DNA of 64,000 nt from Pristionchus mayeri (GCA_036245805.1 BTRK01000001.1:6820001-6884000); one strand, 5' to 3'. Counted from the stretch's first letter, positions 36,263 through 48,372 are shown. The notes: generated from the letters alone by a model not told the origin. Numbers and translations are program-made.

Positions 36263-37159
36263 TTAGGTTGGTAAGAAAGTTCTGTCGCGTACTATTTTTC
36301 CATTTTTTCTTGACCGAATAAATTGTCTGGGAATTCAATTTAACTTAAGGTGAAGTGATGTAAGTAGTATACGTCAACAGGTTTAAGTCGATTCTATTAC
36401 ACATACAAAGCGAGTAAATAAATAAAATCTCAAAAATTCTAAAAATGACGATTCATGGTGTAATTTTTTGAACTCAGCCGTTTGAATAAGAGCTTAAAAA
36501 TCGCTTCTACTCCTTTGAAGGGTGAAAACACTAGAGTTGTACATCCATATTATCACATAACATCCGGCATTCGATATGTGTGGAAAGCTGCAGATTGCAA
36601 AAAAGGCTGATTTCAAAGAACAATTTTCGGTTTCATCATTTGAAAAAATGTAGCTTACGAACAGTTAAGTGCACCACTTTCCCATTTAGGGTAAACACTA
36701 AACGTGCCGAGTACTTCACTACTCACTACAATTGAGCTTACTGGGTCAATCGCTAAATCTTTAGGGATGAGAAATGCTTGTCAACAAAGTTCAATTCAGT
36801 GAAATTTTCAGAATTGGCGCTGATCCCAAGTTGGCATAATGGGTCATTATTATTGTTATGCAATACAAAACATGCCCACTTGTTGCTCTCTACAACAGCA
36901 TGTTAGCTATGCCCATATCACATTTCCTCTTTCAACTGTGAGCAAATAAATAATAGGGCTGGTCATCAATTTCGCTGAATTTGGCAATCGACTATGCCAG
37001 AATTAGTAATTGGAGAATACTGTGATAACGTTTTCTCGAAAGAGTAACCAAGCACTATTAGACTGCTGAAGATCCTATGAAGATTGATCAACTTTGAAGG
37101 GCAGGATAAACCAAAATGTAAAATACGAGATACGCGACAGAACTTTCGTACCAACCTAC
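36263..37159. mobile_element. Internally deleted mariner-like element (897 bp)
   Basis: The ends ttaggttggtaagaaagttc and its near-complement carry about 30-bp TIRs that continue tgtcgcgta, flanked by TA at 36261-36262 and 37160-37161. The ttaggttggt start is a well-known mariner terminus. No transposase motifs are seen inside, so it is non-autonomous. A lone similar terminus occurs near 51249. Confidence 0.85.
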
Positions 37160-37161
37160 TA

Positions 37162-37553
37162 CATTATCGAAACAGATTGATTAACAATTGTAAATCGAGA
37201 CTCTTAAATCCCAGCAGAAGTCGGCTGTGGCCGAAGACCCTCCTATATCACATCGTGCTTGTCCATTCGTCGATTCTGAAGAGCAACTTGCAATCCAATG
37301 TAACGCTGCACAGCGTGTCAGAGAGGACGACCTCCTTTGTTCTCCGCGGCGGATCATTTTTCTGACTCCCCGGCACTGATCGGTTGAAGTGGAAAACAAC
37401 TGTCGAAACATACCACTATATGTCAAGTTCAACATGAAAATTTAATATACTACATATGTAAAAGTGTTCAGGGTCCTACCGAGGAGCTACTGTTGATTTT
37501 TTGAGCTATTTCATTTAGTCACGGCTCCGCTGCATCTTGTTTTCCTTATCTGA
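37162..37553. other. No gene seen
   Basis: A moderately GC-rich stretch near 37200-37380 contains short open frames on both strands, none with supporting structure. Confidence 0.4.
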
Positions 37554-37848
37554 CATTCAAAAGCTATCTCCTCGGAGGAGAATAATGGAAACCCCAACAT
37601 ATGGGTACTTTTCAGAATCCGCGAGCGCAGCTCTACAAAGTCTATAAGCCCGAATTTGATAATGTTTTCAGTTTGAAAACAAGTCAAAAAACTGCTACAA
37701 AACTCGGTATTTCTAAATTTTCTCAGAAAGTAAGAGTCCTAGCAAAAATCGGCCTTATAGACTTTGTAGAGCTACTCTCGTGGATTCCGAAAAGTGCCCA
37801 GATTTTGGGGTTTCCATTATTCTCCTCCGAGGAGATAGCTTTTGAATG
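37554..37848. mobile_element. Palindromic MITE (295 bp)
   Basis: Ends cattcaaaagctatctcctc and complement, with aatggaaaccccaacat-like and tttccattat blocks paired further in. It lies 212 bp upstream of the three-exon gene. Confidence 0.8.
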
Positions 37849-38059
37849 AAACGTTTACGCTTCAATTATCCAATCAAATGATTTTCATCAATTTAGATCT
37901 ATGTGATTGTGTTTCACTTCTCAATAAAATATAACATACGCGAGTTTGCGTTATGCAATTTCATATTTAATTTTCATATTTCGTTTTAATAAATGTGTTG
38001 AAAATTGTGTAAGGTTGTGGTATAAATTGAACGCGTTCATCCATCTTATCATTACAAAA

Positions 38060-38691
38060 ATGCCTAAATCGAAAGGCGGATACCGTAAAAGTAATACAGA
38101 AAAAGCTCGTGCTGTGGTTAGATTCCAATACTATAACAATATGACAATTAAATACAGAAGAACGGACCAATGCGAAGTTGTTTTCGGCACTAGACGAAAT
38201 GAAGCTAAGTTGTGGCGTGTACAGCCGGTTTTATTATGCCGACTTGGTGGGCGAAGACGCAAGAAGATTGACACGACACGAAAATGCAGTCAGTAACGTT
38301 AATTATATTCATCGGGTAAACATTTCAAATTCAGACGCGGAAATTCGGTGTGGAACTATTCGACAGTATCCACGAGATTTTCAAGACGCTGTATACGGGA
38401 TATCAGTCACCAACGGAAATCGCCAAATTCAACTACTACATAGAAAGAATTCAAGCTGTCTGGTCCTCTCTGAACCCCTCGGAAACTGTCCCTCTAAAAG
38501 TCCACTCCCTTAAACATATTAGTGAGGCTATGAAACGAGAAGGTCACGGTGGTCGTGAGATAGAGCTTATAGAGCACGCCCATCATTCCCTTAATGTTAT
38601 GTTCCCGAAGTATCTCTCTGTTACCCCTTTAGAACGTCGTCTTGCCATTGTTGTTAATCTATTCAATTCGAAACGATATTTGCTGATCTAA
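38060..38691 (+). CDS. Three-exon hypothetical protein, 181 residues
   Basis: Exons 38060-38108, 38158-38297 and 38335-38691 join in phase (phases 1 and 0) with introns of 49 and 37 nt, the second ending in aaattcag. The stop TAA overlaps an aataaa signal. The N-terminus is basic (MPKSKGGYRKSNTEKA). The middle has FSALDEMKLS and YYADLVGEDARRL, and the C-terminal half has LKVHSLKHISEAMKREGHGG then IEHAHHSLN. The LKVHSLKH...E...HHSLN spacing reminds me of the C-terminal tail of some large transposon-derived proteins in invertebrates, a weak resemblance from memory. The first donor (c|gtgctg) is poor, so the exact N-terminus is uncertain. Confidence 0.55.
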
Positions 38692-39344
38692 TAAATCAAT
38701 GAAACATATCTAATTATCATCTCGTTGTTCTATTTCCCACTCTCATTCCCCCTCTCATTCTCCCTCACTCGACCGCGCAGACCGCGCCGATCGTTCGAGA
38801 GAGGCGAGAGTGAGGGGGGACGATGGAGACTCTCCGCCACGCAAATTAGCTTTTCTCCCCCCTCTGACACTCTGTGCGCTGCAATTTGACAGGCACGTTC
38901 ATGCCGCAACATTCCTATTTCTTCTCAACACAAGCTCCCTGATTGATGTTATCGCGATATTTCCCTTAAAAAAAGATCCAAGAATTAGCAACACGATCTT
39001 CTTGGGATATTTTAGAGACGTAAGAAGTTCCGATTGCTTTTCCATTGTCTACCTCTCATCCTCTCACTTCTTCTTCTGCGATCGATTCACTCGGTCGTTA
39101 TCACACTTCCTTCAGTTCATTCGCCAGATCGAGCATTCTGAAATGAATACCTAATTATAAAACTGTAACGTATTGTTGGACAAATAATGAATCGTCGGGA
39201 AAGAAAGACTGCACGATTTATCGCGTTAGTTTCAATGTGTATTTTCATGTAGCAGGCCTGTGTATACAGTTTCGGATCTTACCGATATGTGTTTCAACTA
39301 CCCCTTTTCACCTCAACCTATATAAATCTACGATATGTATTTTT
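38692..39344. other. No gene supported
   Basis: Pyrimidine-rich near 38725-38775. The 114-residue frame 38810-39154 shows no exon structure. The block near 39275-39310 (cgatatgtgtttcaac) is another trace of the decayed family. Confidence 0.4.
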
Positions 39345-39881
39345 GGGGGGGTGACAATTGCTAAAACGACAATTGCTCAACTCGTCGCCGTTTGTATACA
39401 ATTTGGCGCAGCGACTTGGGAGTTATTTCATTGTAACCAGTATGCGCTACTATACATTTACATATATTAGTCTTGTTACCAGGGGAACTTGAGTTTCACT
39501 CCATATCTATGTTCATGGTCCAAAATTGCAATTTGAATGGAAAATCATGGTTAGATAAACACCAAATGCCCTAAACAATCGATACACATATTACTAGTAT
39601 AGAGTAGTTACTCGGGCACTAGAATACCAATTGGTTACGGTACTAAGTGTTTATCTAGACATGATTTTCTACTCAAAATCTGAATTTTGGACCATGAACC
39701 CCTGGTCGTTGGTGAAGTGTAAAACTCATGATCGCTTGGTAACAAGACTAATGTACGCAAATGTACTGGAGCGCATACTGGTTACAATGAAACAACTCCC
39801 AAGTCGCCGCGCCAAATTGCAAGTGAACGGCGACGATTTGAGCAATTGTCGTTTTAGCAATTGTCACCCCCCCCCCCCCCC
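39345..39881. mobile_element. hAT-like foldback with poly-G tips (537 bp)
   Basis: It begins with G7 and ends with C15. Subterminal word gacaattgct is repeated twice at each end, parallel to the doubled word of the 18359 element. Flanks gtattttt and gtattttg agree at 7 of 8 positions. Inner arms share gagtttcactcc and catggttagataaaca with the 18359 element. Confidence 0.85.
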
Positions 39882-40329
39882 GTATTTTGTATAGATCGCT
39901 GGAGAGGGCGGAGTCTGTTGATGCTGCAGCTGTGTGTCCTCGTGCATCGCAAGCTTTACGGCATAGTCGGCGTTTTTGGAGTGCAATCTTGTATCAATAA
40001 AAGTGAGCATTGTCACTGAATAGGTACTTTCACGGTGCAATATTCTTACTTCTTCTTTACCTCGTTTTAAGTATGATATTGGAGAGGGAGGTGGTGAAAA
40101 ATAGACGTTCAATAATTTGCGACGAGATTTGCTAACGAAATTTCAGATGCTGAAAGAACTCCGAATCCATTTCCTCTTCCAGGAACAACATTTATTTGTA
40201 TTGAAAAAGAAATCAGACTCCGATCAAAAGCATCTGTTCTCCCTACTCACATGGTCGTTGAGAAAACCACGAACACCCAGTATAAATCAGCTAGTCTGTA
40301 CTTTTAAATATTATTTGACACTATCTGAC

Positions 40330-41640
40330 ACGCCATTACTATTATATCCCTTCTCAGCCACTACAAACACAATCACCATTTCGCCACTCAATTCGATGAT
40401 CTGCGTAGGTCCACCTGGTAGCCGATGCGGCATCCTCAGTTCAGCTGCACTCGTAAAACCATAGATAAAGAAAGTGGTGATCGATTAGCGTTATGCTATT
40501 CGCATGGAGACGAAATGATTTTTAATTGTTTTACAAATGCAATGTTATCCATGGCAAGATCACTGACGAGATCATTCAGACAAGTTATGCATTGATTGCG
40601 GCTCGCATTCAACTGGTAGCGTCAAATCGGAAAATTGTCTGCTTCGGTTCCAAAGGTCGGAGTTTTAATGGCCCGCGTGGTGATAGCAGTAAGCACATGA
40701 TGTGATATTAGGGGGGGGGGGGGCTGTCATTAACATCGAACAATACAATTTTACAATTGAAATACGGAATAAAAGTGATTAACAAAAATATTTCACACCG
40801 CTTCGCGATATTCATGACACTCGCGGTATTCATGGGCAATAACCTTTCGGTGAGACACGATTATTCCAGGAGCCCATTCGCATATTCTGTGTATGATCGA
40901 CAAATGTAATCTAAATAAATGCAAACTTGTTCATGTGAATTACTGTCATGCAAATTAATCAACATGATCTTCAGTCTTATTTTGCAATACTAAATATATA
41001 CGTGGGCATAAAGGGTATTCTTAGATTAAACTGCATGCTTGAAAGACGTGGTAGCAAGAAGTGCAAATTCGAAAGGCTTCATCAAATATCTTTTACGGGA
41101 TTGATACCGTATCATATCTGAAAAGTTTATCTCTCTCCTTGAACTCCGATTAGGAGTCTTGATCGCCGGCTGCCGGTTCAAATGCGACCAGATAAGAATC
41201 CTGCGTTTAGTTATCAACAATTACTTGGACGAAACTTAGTTTTGGTATCTTCATGATATGCGTTTCACCAATCTCTTTTCTTCTCAACAATGATAAATTG
41301 ACGATTCGATCGTGGCAATTGGCTGGAAAAATAAATAATCAAATAGACTTCTTCCTCGATTGAGAATATTGACTCAGGAAGAAACTTTAGATCGCTTTAC
41401 AAGATCCCTATTCCAGAATTCCATTTTTATTCGCTCAGGAACCCTATATCCATGTATTTGATGTCAACCCCCGGAAGGTAATACGATTAATTGATTATTT
41501 CATCCTCGATTCTCATGTTAGATTCGAATTTCAATAACGGAAAAGAGTTCAATAGTAGTTCCTTCGTACATCCTCAACTCCTCATTTGAGCAGATGCAGT
41601 CGCACAGATCCTTCAGCGGATTCTTCTTTAACGTGAGAAA
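40330..41640 (-). pseudogene. Decayed copy of the repeated gene family
   Basis: - strand fragments: near 40360-40460 SAAELRMPHRLPGG and ELSGEMVIVFVVAEK; near 40600-40640 QFSDLTLPVECEPQS; near 41130-41190 the gccggctgccggttcaaatg block; near 41250-41270 the gcgtttca block; near 41585-41650 CPLFLTLKKNPLKDLCDCIC. The G-run at 40710 interrupts the area. The reading frame is broken between fragments. Confidence 0.45.
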
Positions 41641-42079
41641 CAGTGGACAAGGAAAAACAATTCTATCACATTTTTGCTATTAGCGTTCTACCAAAATTCA
41701 TTGGAATAGTAAGATGGCAGAAGGATCAATCCACCTGACAACTTTCATCATGCCATGCTTCTTTTCCAGAAAAAAATATCTAACATGCTCTGGTGCTGAA
41801 TTCAAATGATATCATAGAGAAAACATAGATTGTGAGAACAACTCTAAATACTAAATATTCCATAAAAATATTTGTGTGAATATAAATTTAAAAACAAAAA
41901 AATCAAGAGCTCATGGATTCCGAAGTCACAATGACAGATATCTGAATCAACGAGTCAACGGTCAAAGGGCCACAATCAACGGGAGGTGGATTCAGCCCTT
42001 GTAAATTTTCAGAATATTCAGACTACCGCCGGCTACATTTATCAGCACGCACACTGTTAGCCAGACGTCAAAAAAGATA

Positions 42080-42560
42080 CCATGCCCCATCCATATCGTA
42101 CTCTTCTCATCATGCGCTCCGATCTGCCTTCCCTCATAGTCAGTCCTGGCCTTGGCCACGAGATCGAAGCGAGAGGCATGCTTCGGGAGCTCCAGAGATT
42201 GCGCATCCTGTTGAATCTGCCAGGGTTGAATGAAATTATCGATGGATTTAGAATACTAACCATCGTAGAGCAATAGTTTTGCAAGACACTTGGTGGGTCC
42301 TTTTGCAAGACCCTTGGTTGGATCACGAAAAGGCGGATAGAGGGCTGACATATAAATTTTACAATTAATACGGCTATTTTTGTTTTAGATGAGTCAACAT
42401 TCAATAATAAAAAATAGAAACACTAGTTTTATTAGATTTAATACCCGCCATGACACCATTCATATCGCGACCAGGATAATTATTGCGGTTTAATCACAAT
42501 TTGCAGCTCGTATTCCACTGGTAGTGTCAATTCACCAAATGGACTACTCAGGCTCTACCT
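42080..42560 (-). pseudogene. Decayed family exons
   Basis: - strand readings SRFDLVAKARTDYEGRQIG with AHDEKSTIWMGHG (42090-42190) and PFGELTLPVEYELQIV (42500-42545). The first joins the RFDLV and QIGVHDE motifs that are found separately in other copies, which helps to order the exons. Confidence 0.45.
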
Positions 42561-42700
42561 GTCAAAATTTTAGTTCGGTTGCATAATGCGAGCAGTCAGC
42601 ACAAGCTGTCATATTCGTGGAAATGATAAGAACACTTCAACTACGTCGAATGATGCTCTTCAACCTACTATATCACAGGATTGCGGGTTGCTGTAATTAA

Positions 42701-42988
42701 AGGGGTGCTCCGGGGAATAAATGTTAGGGAGTCCCACCACGAAAATTCTGCGCTCTCAATGGGAAACTGTAGCGAAATTAGCTCGAGAAAGAGGCGAGAA
42801 ATAAGAAGAGCGGGTGAAACATAAACGAACAAGCCACTACCCTGCGCTGTCAATGAACTTTGCGAGTATGTAAATAGCCCCAGAGTCGTCTGTGGAACTT
42901 CGTACAAAGATATTTCTGATCGGGTGAGTGGCCTCTTCAATATCCACATTATCACTATGGGTGGCGGAACATTCATCGGAGCACTCCT
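42701..42988. mobile_element. TTAA-type MITE, family 2 (288 bp)
   Basis: Termini aggggtgctccggggaat and a variant complement, flanked by TTAA at 42697-42700 and 42989-42992. The inner sequence is close to that of 47896-48181. Confidence 0.92.
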
Positions 42989-42994
42989 TTAACA

Positions 42995-43210
42995 GCCCTC
43001 TCTTTGCCAGGCAATAAAGGAAAATTCAGTAGGCTTCATACCGTAATCCTCACTACCGTACTTATCGCACCATGAACTCCGATCCTCCTTGCCTGGTAGA
43101 CGGTGGTCGGCTCGAATACCTGAAGTAACCTAAGGATAGGCATCAACAATTTCCTCGATTCAAATCGTTTTGGGATCTTGCTGATTTGCGTTTCAATCAC
43201 CGCTTTACTT
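42995..43210 (-). pseudogene. Decayed family exons
   Basis: - strand readings VFEPTTVYQARRIGVHG (43040-43110) and a gcgtttcaa block (43180-43200) match 4490-4550 and 7085 respectively. No continuous frame. Confidence 0.4.
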
Positions 43211-43299
43211 ATGAGAGACTTTTTGAGTGAGTGGGGGGAGGCACTCCCACGACCACGACAGAGGCACTCCCACGACCACGACCACCACGATGACTCGAT

Positions 43300-45170
43300 C
43301 TACCACGAGAACGAGAAGAAGCCTGACTTCCATCTGAGAACAGGGGATTGAAAGGGAAGGAAGGTGGGATAGAGACGAGAAAAGGGACGGTGCACTCTCT
43401 CTGGCTGAGGTAGCTCTCTTCTCGATCTCATCCTATTATGAGGGATACAGTTCCACAAGGGAACTGCTCTATTGGTGAGAAAGGAATGGTAAAAAGTGGA
43501 AGTGGAACGGCGTTTACGTAATTGAAAAAGATTTGGGCGTCTAGGTCGAGGGGGTACTAGGTATAGGAATTCGGGACAGCCTATATCAACATCTGCATGA
43601 ATCACTTTATATATAAGCACTAGGTCAATAATAGTACGTCGGTATTCTAGCGGTTCTAATTGAAAATAACGCAGACGGTCAGGATAAGGTTTACAGGCGA
43701 TGCCACATTTAAGAAGTACGGATTTGGTGAACTTGCGCTGAACACACTCGATGCTACGAGATAAGTCTATACTCTGAGGGGACCAAAGTTCGGAGCAATA
43801 TTCGAGTATAGAGCGGACGTAAGTAACAAAGAGACGAGAATACAGTTGAGGATTTTTGGAGACAAAGGATCGATCGCAAGATGTATGAGCACCGAGAACG
43901 GGCCTTTGAGATCTTACTAGATATGTGTGCGCTGAACTCAAGTTTATTAGAGTATGTAACTCCTAGATCGGTGAACTGGGATACGGTAGGGAGAAAAGTG
44001 CCATATTAAGAGTGAAGATAGAGGGGGGGGGGGTGTGATCTTCCAATTAGCATTGTTTCGTTCTTAGTGAGGGATACGGTAAGGCCCCAGTCAGATGACC
44101 AGTTATATAGAATCTCAAGAGAGGATTGGACAGAGGCAGGGTCAGAGTAAGACCAGAGTTTAACATCATCTGCGTTAAGAATACAGTGTACATTAGGAGG
44201 AAGTAAGGAGGGCAGGTCACTGATGTAAAGGGAGAAAAGAAGGGTTCCTAAAACAGAGCCTTGGGGAACTCCTGAGAGGGCAGGGAAAGAAGGAGAGGAA
44301 GAGGCATTGATGGAGACAGATTGTGATCTACCGAATAAGAAAGAGCGAATCCAGGACAGGATGGAACCACAAATGCCTAGAAGTGAACATTTGTGAATGA
44401 GTAAGTCGATAGGGACAGAGTCAAAGGCGCGAGAGAAATCGATAAATGCAACAGAAATGTAGTGGCCATCGTTAAGTGCAGAGTGCCATTGAGAGAATGA
44501 GTTAAGAAGTGCAGATGTACATGATCTCCGCGGCCGGAAACCATGTTGGTAAGGGGAGATGAGATTGTGCTCGGAAAGGTAATTCCAGAGAGTCTCGCCT
44601 ACGATTCTCTCCATAACTTTGGACGACGAACAGGTAAGTGAGATAGGTTGAAGAGGTGGCAGCATTTTTTGCCCCTTTGCGCTTATAGATTGCCTTGACT
44701 TTGGCAGTCTTCCAAATGGAGGGAGAGGTGCCATGAAGTAAGAATCTAATGAAGAGGATGGAGAGAGGGATGCAAATGTGTGGGGCGGTACGCTTTAGAA
44801 AGACATAGGGAATGTTATCGGGAGAGGATGATGTGCGAGGGGGGAGGCGAGAGAGGAACTTGGCTACTAAGAGAGGGGATATGTCAACATAATCAATAGA
44901 GGCGGGGGAAGAGAGAGTACATGTGGAAGGGATGGCTAGGGAGGAACGATTGTAAGAAAAAATGGCGTGCTAATTCACATGACTTAGATAAGTCAGATAC
45001 GCAGAGAGAACCGTCGGGAGAGACTAATGAGGGGATAGTATCGGATAAATCTTTGATTCACGTACTTGCATAAGAGAAGAAAGATTTGAGGTTGTTTGAT
45101 TTTGCCAGACGGTTTTCCCTACTCCTAGCCGTGTGTTTGATCGATTGTTTGAGATCGCGCAGTCAACTGA
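43300..45170 (-). pseudogene. Non-LTR retrotransposon, reverse transcriptase region
   Basis: On the - strand the reading goes from LRDLKQSIKHTARSRENRLA (near 45160) through SPDNIPYVFLKRT to the polymerase core: FIDFSRAFDSVP (motif A with catalytic Asp), GVPQGSVLGTLLFSLYISDLP (motif B) and LNADDVKLW (motif C), ending with RPRRPNLFQLRKRRS. This is the Jockey/CR1-like arrangement. The usual YADD is NADD here, and frameshifts occur near 44720 and at the G-run near 44020-44035. The copy lacks its endonuclease part and is inactive. Confidence 0.9.
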
Positions 45171-45343
45171 ATTTGCAAGATGAAAATGAAATTATCGATC
45201 GATTTAGATAGGATATCAATTGCAGAACAATAGCTTTGCACACTTGATTAATATGATTCATCTAATTAACCATGTAAATGCTTAACTAAAATGTGAAAAG
45301 ATTGAAATTTAGATTTTTTGGGCCAATATGGTCGAAAATGTTT

Positions 45344-46103
45344 AGCTCATCGTCCTCAACATTTCTAGTCATGGACCAAGGTTCTAAGTCGATTTTGACT
45401 TGATTTACAGTTTTGCGCCTTTCCCTTGATTCCTCAGGCGACATATCCTTTTTTCATGAGCCCCTTTTCTTCGAGCTGTTTCGAGGAATGTGCTTACATT
45501 ATTATACACCCATTTGGTGCAGTAGCACCCATCCCACAAGTTGAAGGCGGTCAAAATATCGATTTTTGAATTTGAGGTCTGGTGCTCATTTATGACCAAT
45601 GGAAGTGTTATAATCTGGGGGAAATAAAAACAAAGGAAAAAAAATTATAATGTTAAAAATTAAAATTATAAAAAGGAAAAAAAATTATAATGTTGTTTTG
45701 GATGTTTGTGCACGGTTTTGAGCCTAAATGAGGGCAATTGAAGATTCGGAAGTTCTCTTGTTCATTTTCAGGTCTTGGAACGAAAGTTTTTTTTGTTTAT
45801 TATCCGAGTTGCCTAATTGTTGGTGAGAAATTAGGCACATATGCTCTACAACTTAAACATGATAACTCAAAACCAATTTCCGATTTCGAAAGTTACGTCA
45901 CTTTTCGTTCACCCGACCGGAATTAAGGGAAAGGCGCAAAACCAAGTCAAAATCGACTTAGAAACTTGGTCCATGACCATAGTTACCCACGCCGGCGGCG
46001 ACCCCCATGAACGCTTCCATCCTCATATCGAGGGGGGAAGCGCCCCATCATGAAAGAGTTGGGCAACTATGTCCATGACTAGAAATGTTGAGGACGATGA
46101 ACA
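45344..46103. mobile_element. Foldback element with nested 94-bp MITE
   Basis: Ends tcatcgtcctcaacatttct and complement, followed inward by paired tcgattttgacttg and tttgcgcctttccctt words on both sides. The right arm carries the insertion at 45978-46071. No gene. Confidence 0.8.
45978..46071. mobile_element. 94-bp hAT-like MITE with 8-bp duplication
   Basis: Termini catagttaccc and gggcaactatg. The octamer tccatgac flanks both sides (45970-45977 and 46072-46079). The opposite foldback arm near 45370 has the same flanks with one octamer, which is the empty site. Confidence 0.93.
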
Positions 46104-46514
46104 CCATCCATTGAATTTTGATTGTTGTTTTATTGTCTTTCGAACAAAAAAATGGAGTAAATAATATTATGATCAGATTATAATCAAAGGAAAAGAAAAA
46201 TATAACAAATTACTAACATAAACATAAATATTTTATAGTTTCTTATGAGCCAAGCCGTGATCAATCCGATTTGACTGATTCAGAATACATAAATACCATG
46301 AAACCTTGAAGTAGCAGCAAACCCAAATTCCGAGAATCCGACCAGTTCCCTGAGTAGATCACCGATTCGTTACCCGTCTCTCTCGCTTAGCGATATTGAT
46401 ATATCATTGCCGTTTGGCCACCTCTAGCCAGAGCCACACGCATTCCTGCTAATAAAGTACTTCGTCAGACCTGAGAGAATATGGGAGATTATCGATAACA
46501 TAATTTTATTTCGT

Positions 46515-48372
46515 ACCTTTTCTTGCGACATAAAATCGGAAAAAAAGCATTAAATTTTCCTGCTGGATTTTCGTTTCTACCGCTTCACAAATTCGCTACT
46601 ATAAACAAAGGAATATGCATCAATGAGTAACGTGTTTGCAAATTATTCATATTTTCACCAATGAATGTACAATTTTCCTTTCTTATCAGATGGATTTGCT
46701 AAACTACCAGAGCTGCACAACGCGAATACAATAATGGTCATTGCTTGAAACCATAATATAATCACCATAATCGTCCAGGCATGTGTTAAAACCAAAATTT
46801 TTTTAACTTCCGAAAGAACTAAAAAGCGCGCAAGCCTGTATGGAGCCCACATATTTAGATGATGCAGCACGATATCAAAAGTTTGAGATCAACTTGAAAG
46901 TGAACGCGACTAAGCTCAGTCAATCACAAAGAACTATCGGACACCTCCTAATTAAGTCGACTGATGTAACCTAGCTCTTCACTACGGTCCTTCGGTCAAA
47001 CTCAGATCCTTGAAGGAGCCTCACTGATGCTTGAACGGTCCCTTCTTTCTGGTAATGAACTGCGGGCTGCGAAATGCAATAATTAGTAGAACCATAACAC
47101 GCACTGCCTATGAAGCACACCGCAAAATCGTTTGCTCGTCCACTTGGGTTTTGCCAATTTTGAGATAAATAACGCTAATATTGCCTTGTGTTTTTCTCAT
47201 ATAATGCACAAACACACCAATGGTATATTTTCCAGGTATATTTTTAAAGTTATACTACTCAGAATCCTTCGTATAATCGAAGCTTTCAGTATTCAGACAG
47301 GGTTAACCACTCTCTGAAGCTCGTATCCCACAAGCAGCGAAGATAATTAGCGGGCTGTTTACTCCGATTGACAGCAACCCACTTCGCAGTACCATTTCTC
47401 TCTCATCATGTACTCCAATTTGTTCGTCCAGGTAGCCGGCGGCGGCTCGAATGTTTTTATAGACCTGAAAAGAAAATTGAAATTATGCATCAACATTCCA
47501 TGGAAGGAACACGGATTGGGATTTTGCTGATCTACGTTTCACCCACACTCCTTCATATCAATTTCGAACGATTAGCGATAAGTAGTTTGCAAACAAGCGA
47601 ACAAAATTTATCAAATATCCATGTGACAACACCGTAGTAATCGATAAGCACTCAATCACAACGATGAAGTAAGAGTCAAGCATTGCTAAAGTGATCGCGT
47701 ACTAAACAGACCTAACAAGCATAAGGGATTATTGATTACCTGGTTTGATTTCGACTCTTTACGATGAACATCGAAGGCTAGTCCAATTGCTACAGAATGC
47801 AAGTACGTAATACGATCCTCGGCTCCACAGGGCAATTTCATATTCCAGGGCAATTTCATATTCCAACCCAATAATCTTCCAGACAATGATGTTAAAGGGG
47901 TGCTCCGGGGAATGATTGCTAGGGAGTCCCACCACGAAAATTCTGCGTTCTCAATGGGAAACTGTAGCTAATTTTACCCAGAGATGGAGGTGAATATTAA
48001 GACGAAGTGAAACATACATGAATTATTCTCAACCCTGTGCAATCAATGAACTTTGCGCGTATGTAAATAGCCTCAGACGCTTCTGTGGAATTTCGGGCAA
48101 CGTGATTTATGATCGGGTGAGTGAGCTATACAACATCCCCATTGTGATTGTGGGCGGCTAAATATTCCCCGGAGCACCCCTTTAAACTTGAAATCAATTG
48201 CTCGCGCGTAGTCGACATCCACAACGTTGCCAGTGAACGCGCTGCAGCGCCCCGGAAATATACGTGTAAATAAAATATGGCAAAAAGCCGCCAAAATAAT
48301 ATGCGGATTTTTAAAATGATATTATGAGAACTACCAGCCGTACATTCGTAAGTGAATTTAGTCACGCGGTGT
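46515..48372 (-). pseudogene. Family gene copy A (segmental duplicate), broken
   Basis: The segment is duplicated at 53676-55854. In - strand order the traces are: an exon with GNVVDVDYARAIDFK near 48220, split here by the MITE 47896-48181; a KIIGLEYEIALW-type continuation; the RAAAGYLDEQIGVHDERE exon near 47370-47450; and FITRKKGPFKHQ near 47040-47060 after an attgcatttcgcag acceptor. A hydrophobic stretch (TIMVIILWFQAMTIIVF) lies at 46700-46790. The order of exons suggests the family layout, but frames are broken and I do not recognise the protein. Confidence 0.45.
47896..48181. mobile_element. TTAA-type MITE, family 2 (286 bp)
   Basis: Termini aggggtgctccggggaat and complement, flanked by TTAA at 47892-47895 and 48182-48185. 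The duplicate segment has gatgttaaacttg with a single TTAA near 55654, so the insertion happened after the duplication. Confidence 0.95.

Noticed and set aside
40710..40722. Poly-G run as the tip of another foldback
   Set aside because: No matching C-run and inverted block was found within 1 kb.
42668..42976. 102-residue - strand frame
   Set aside because: Entirely within the TTAA MITE; its sibling at 47896 has no equivalent open frame.
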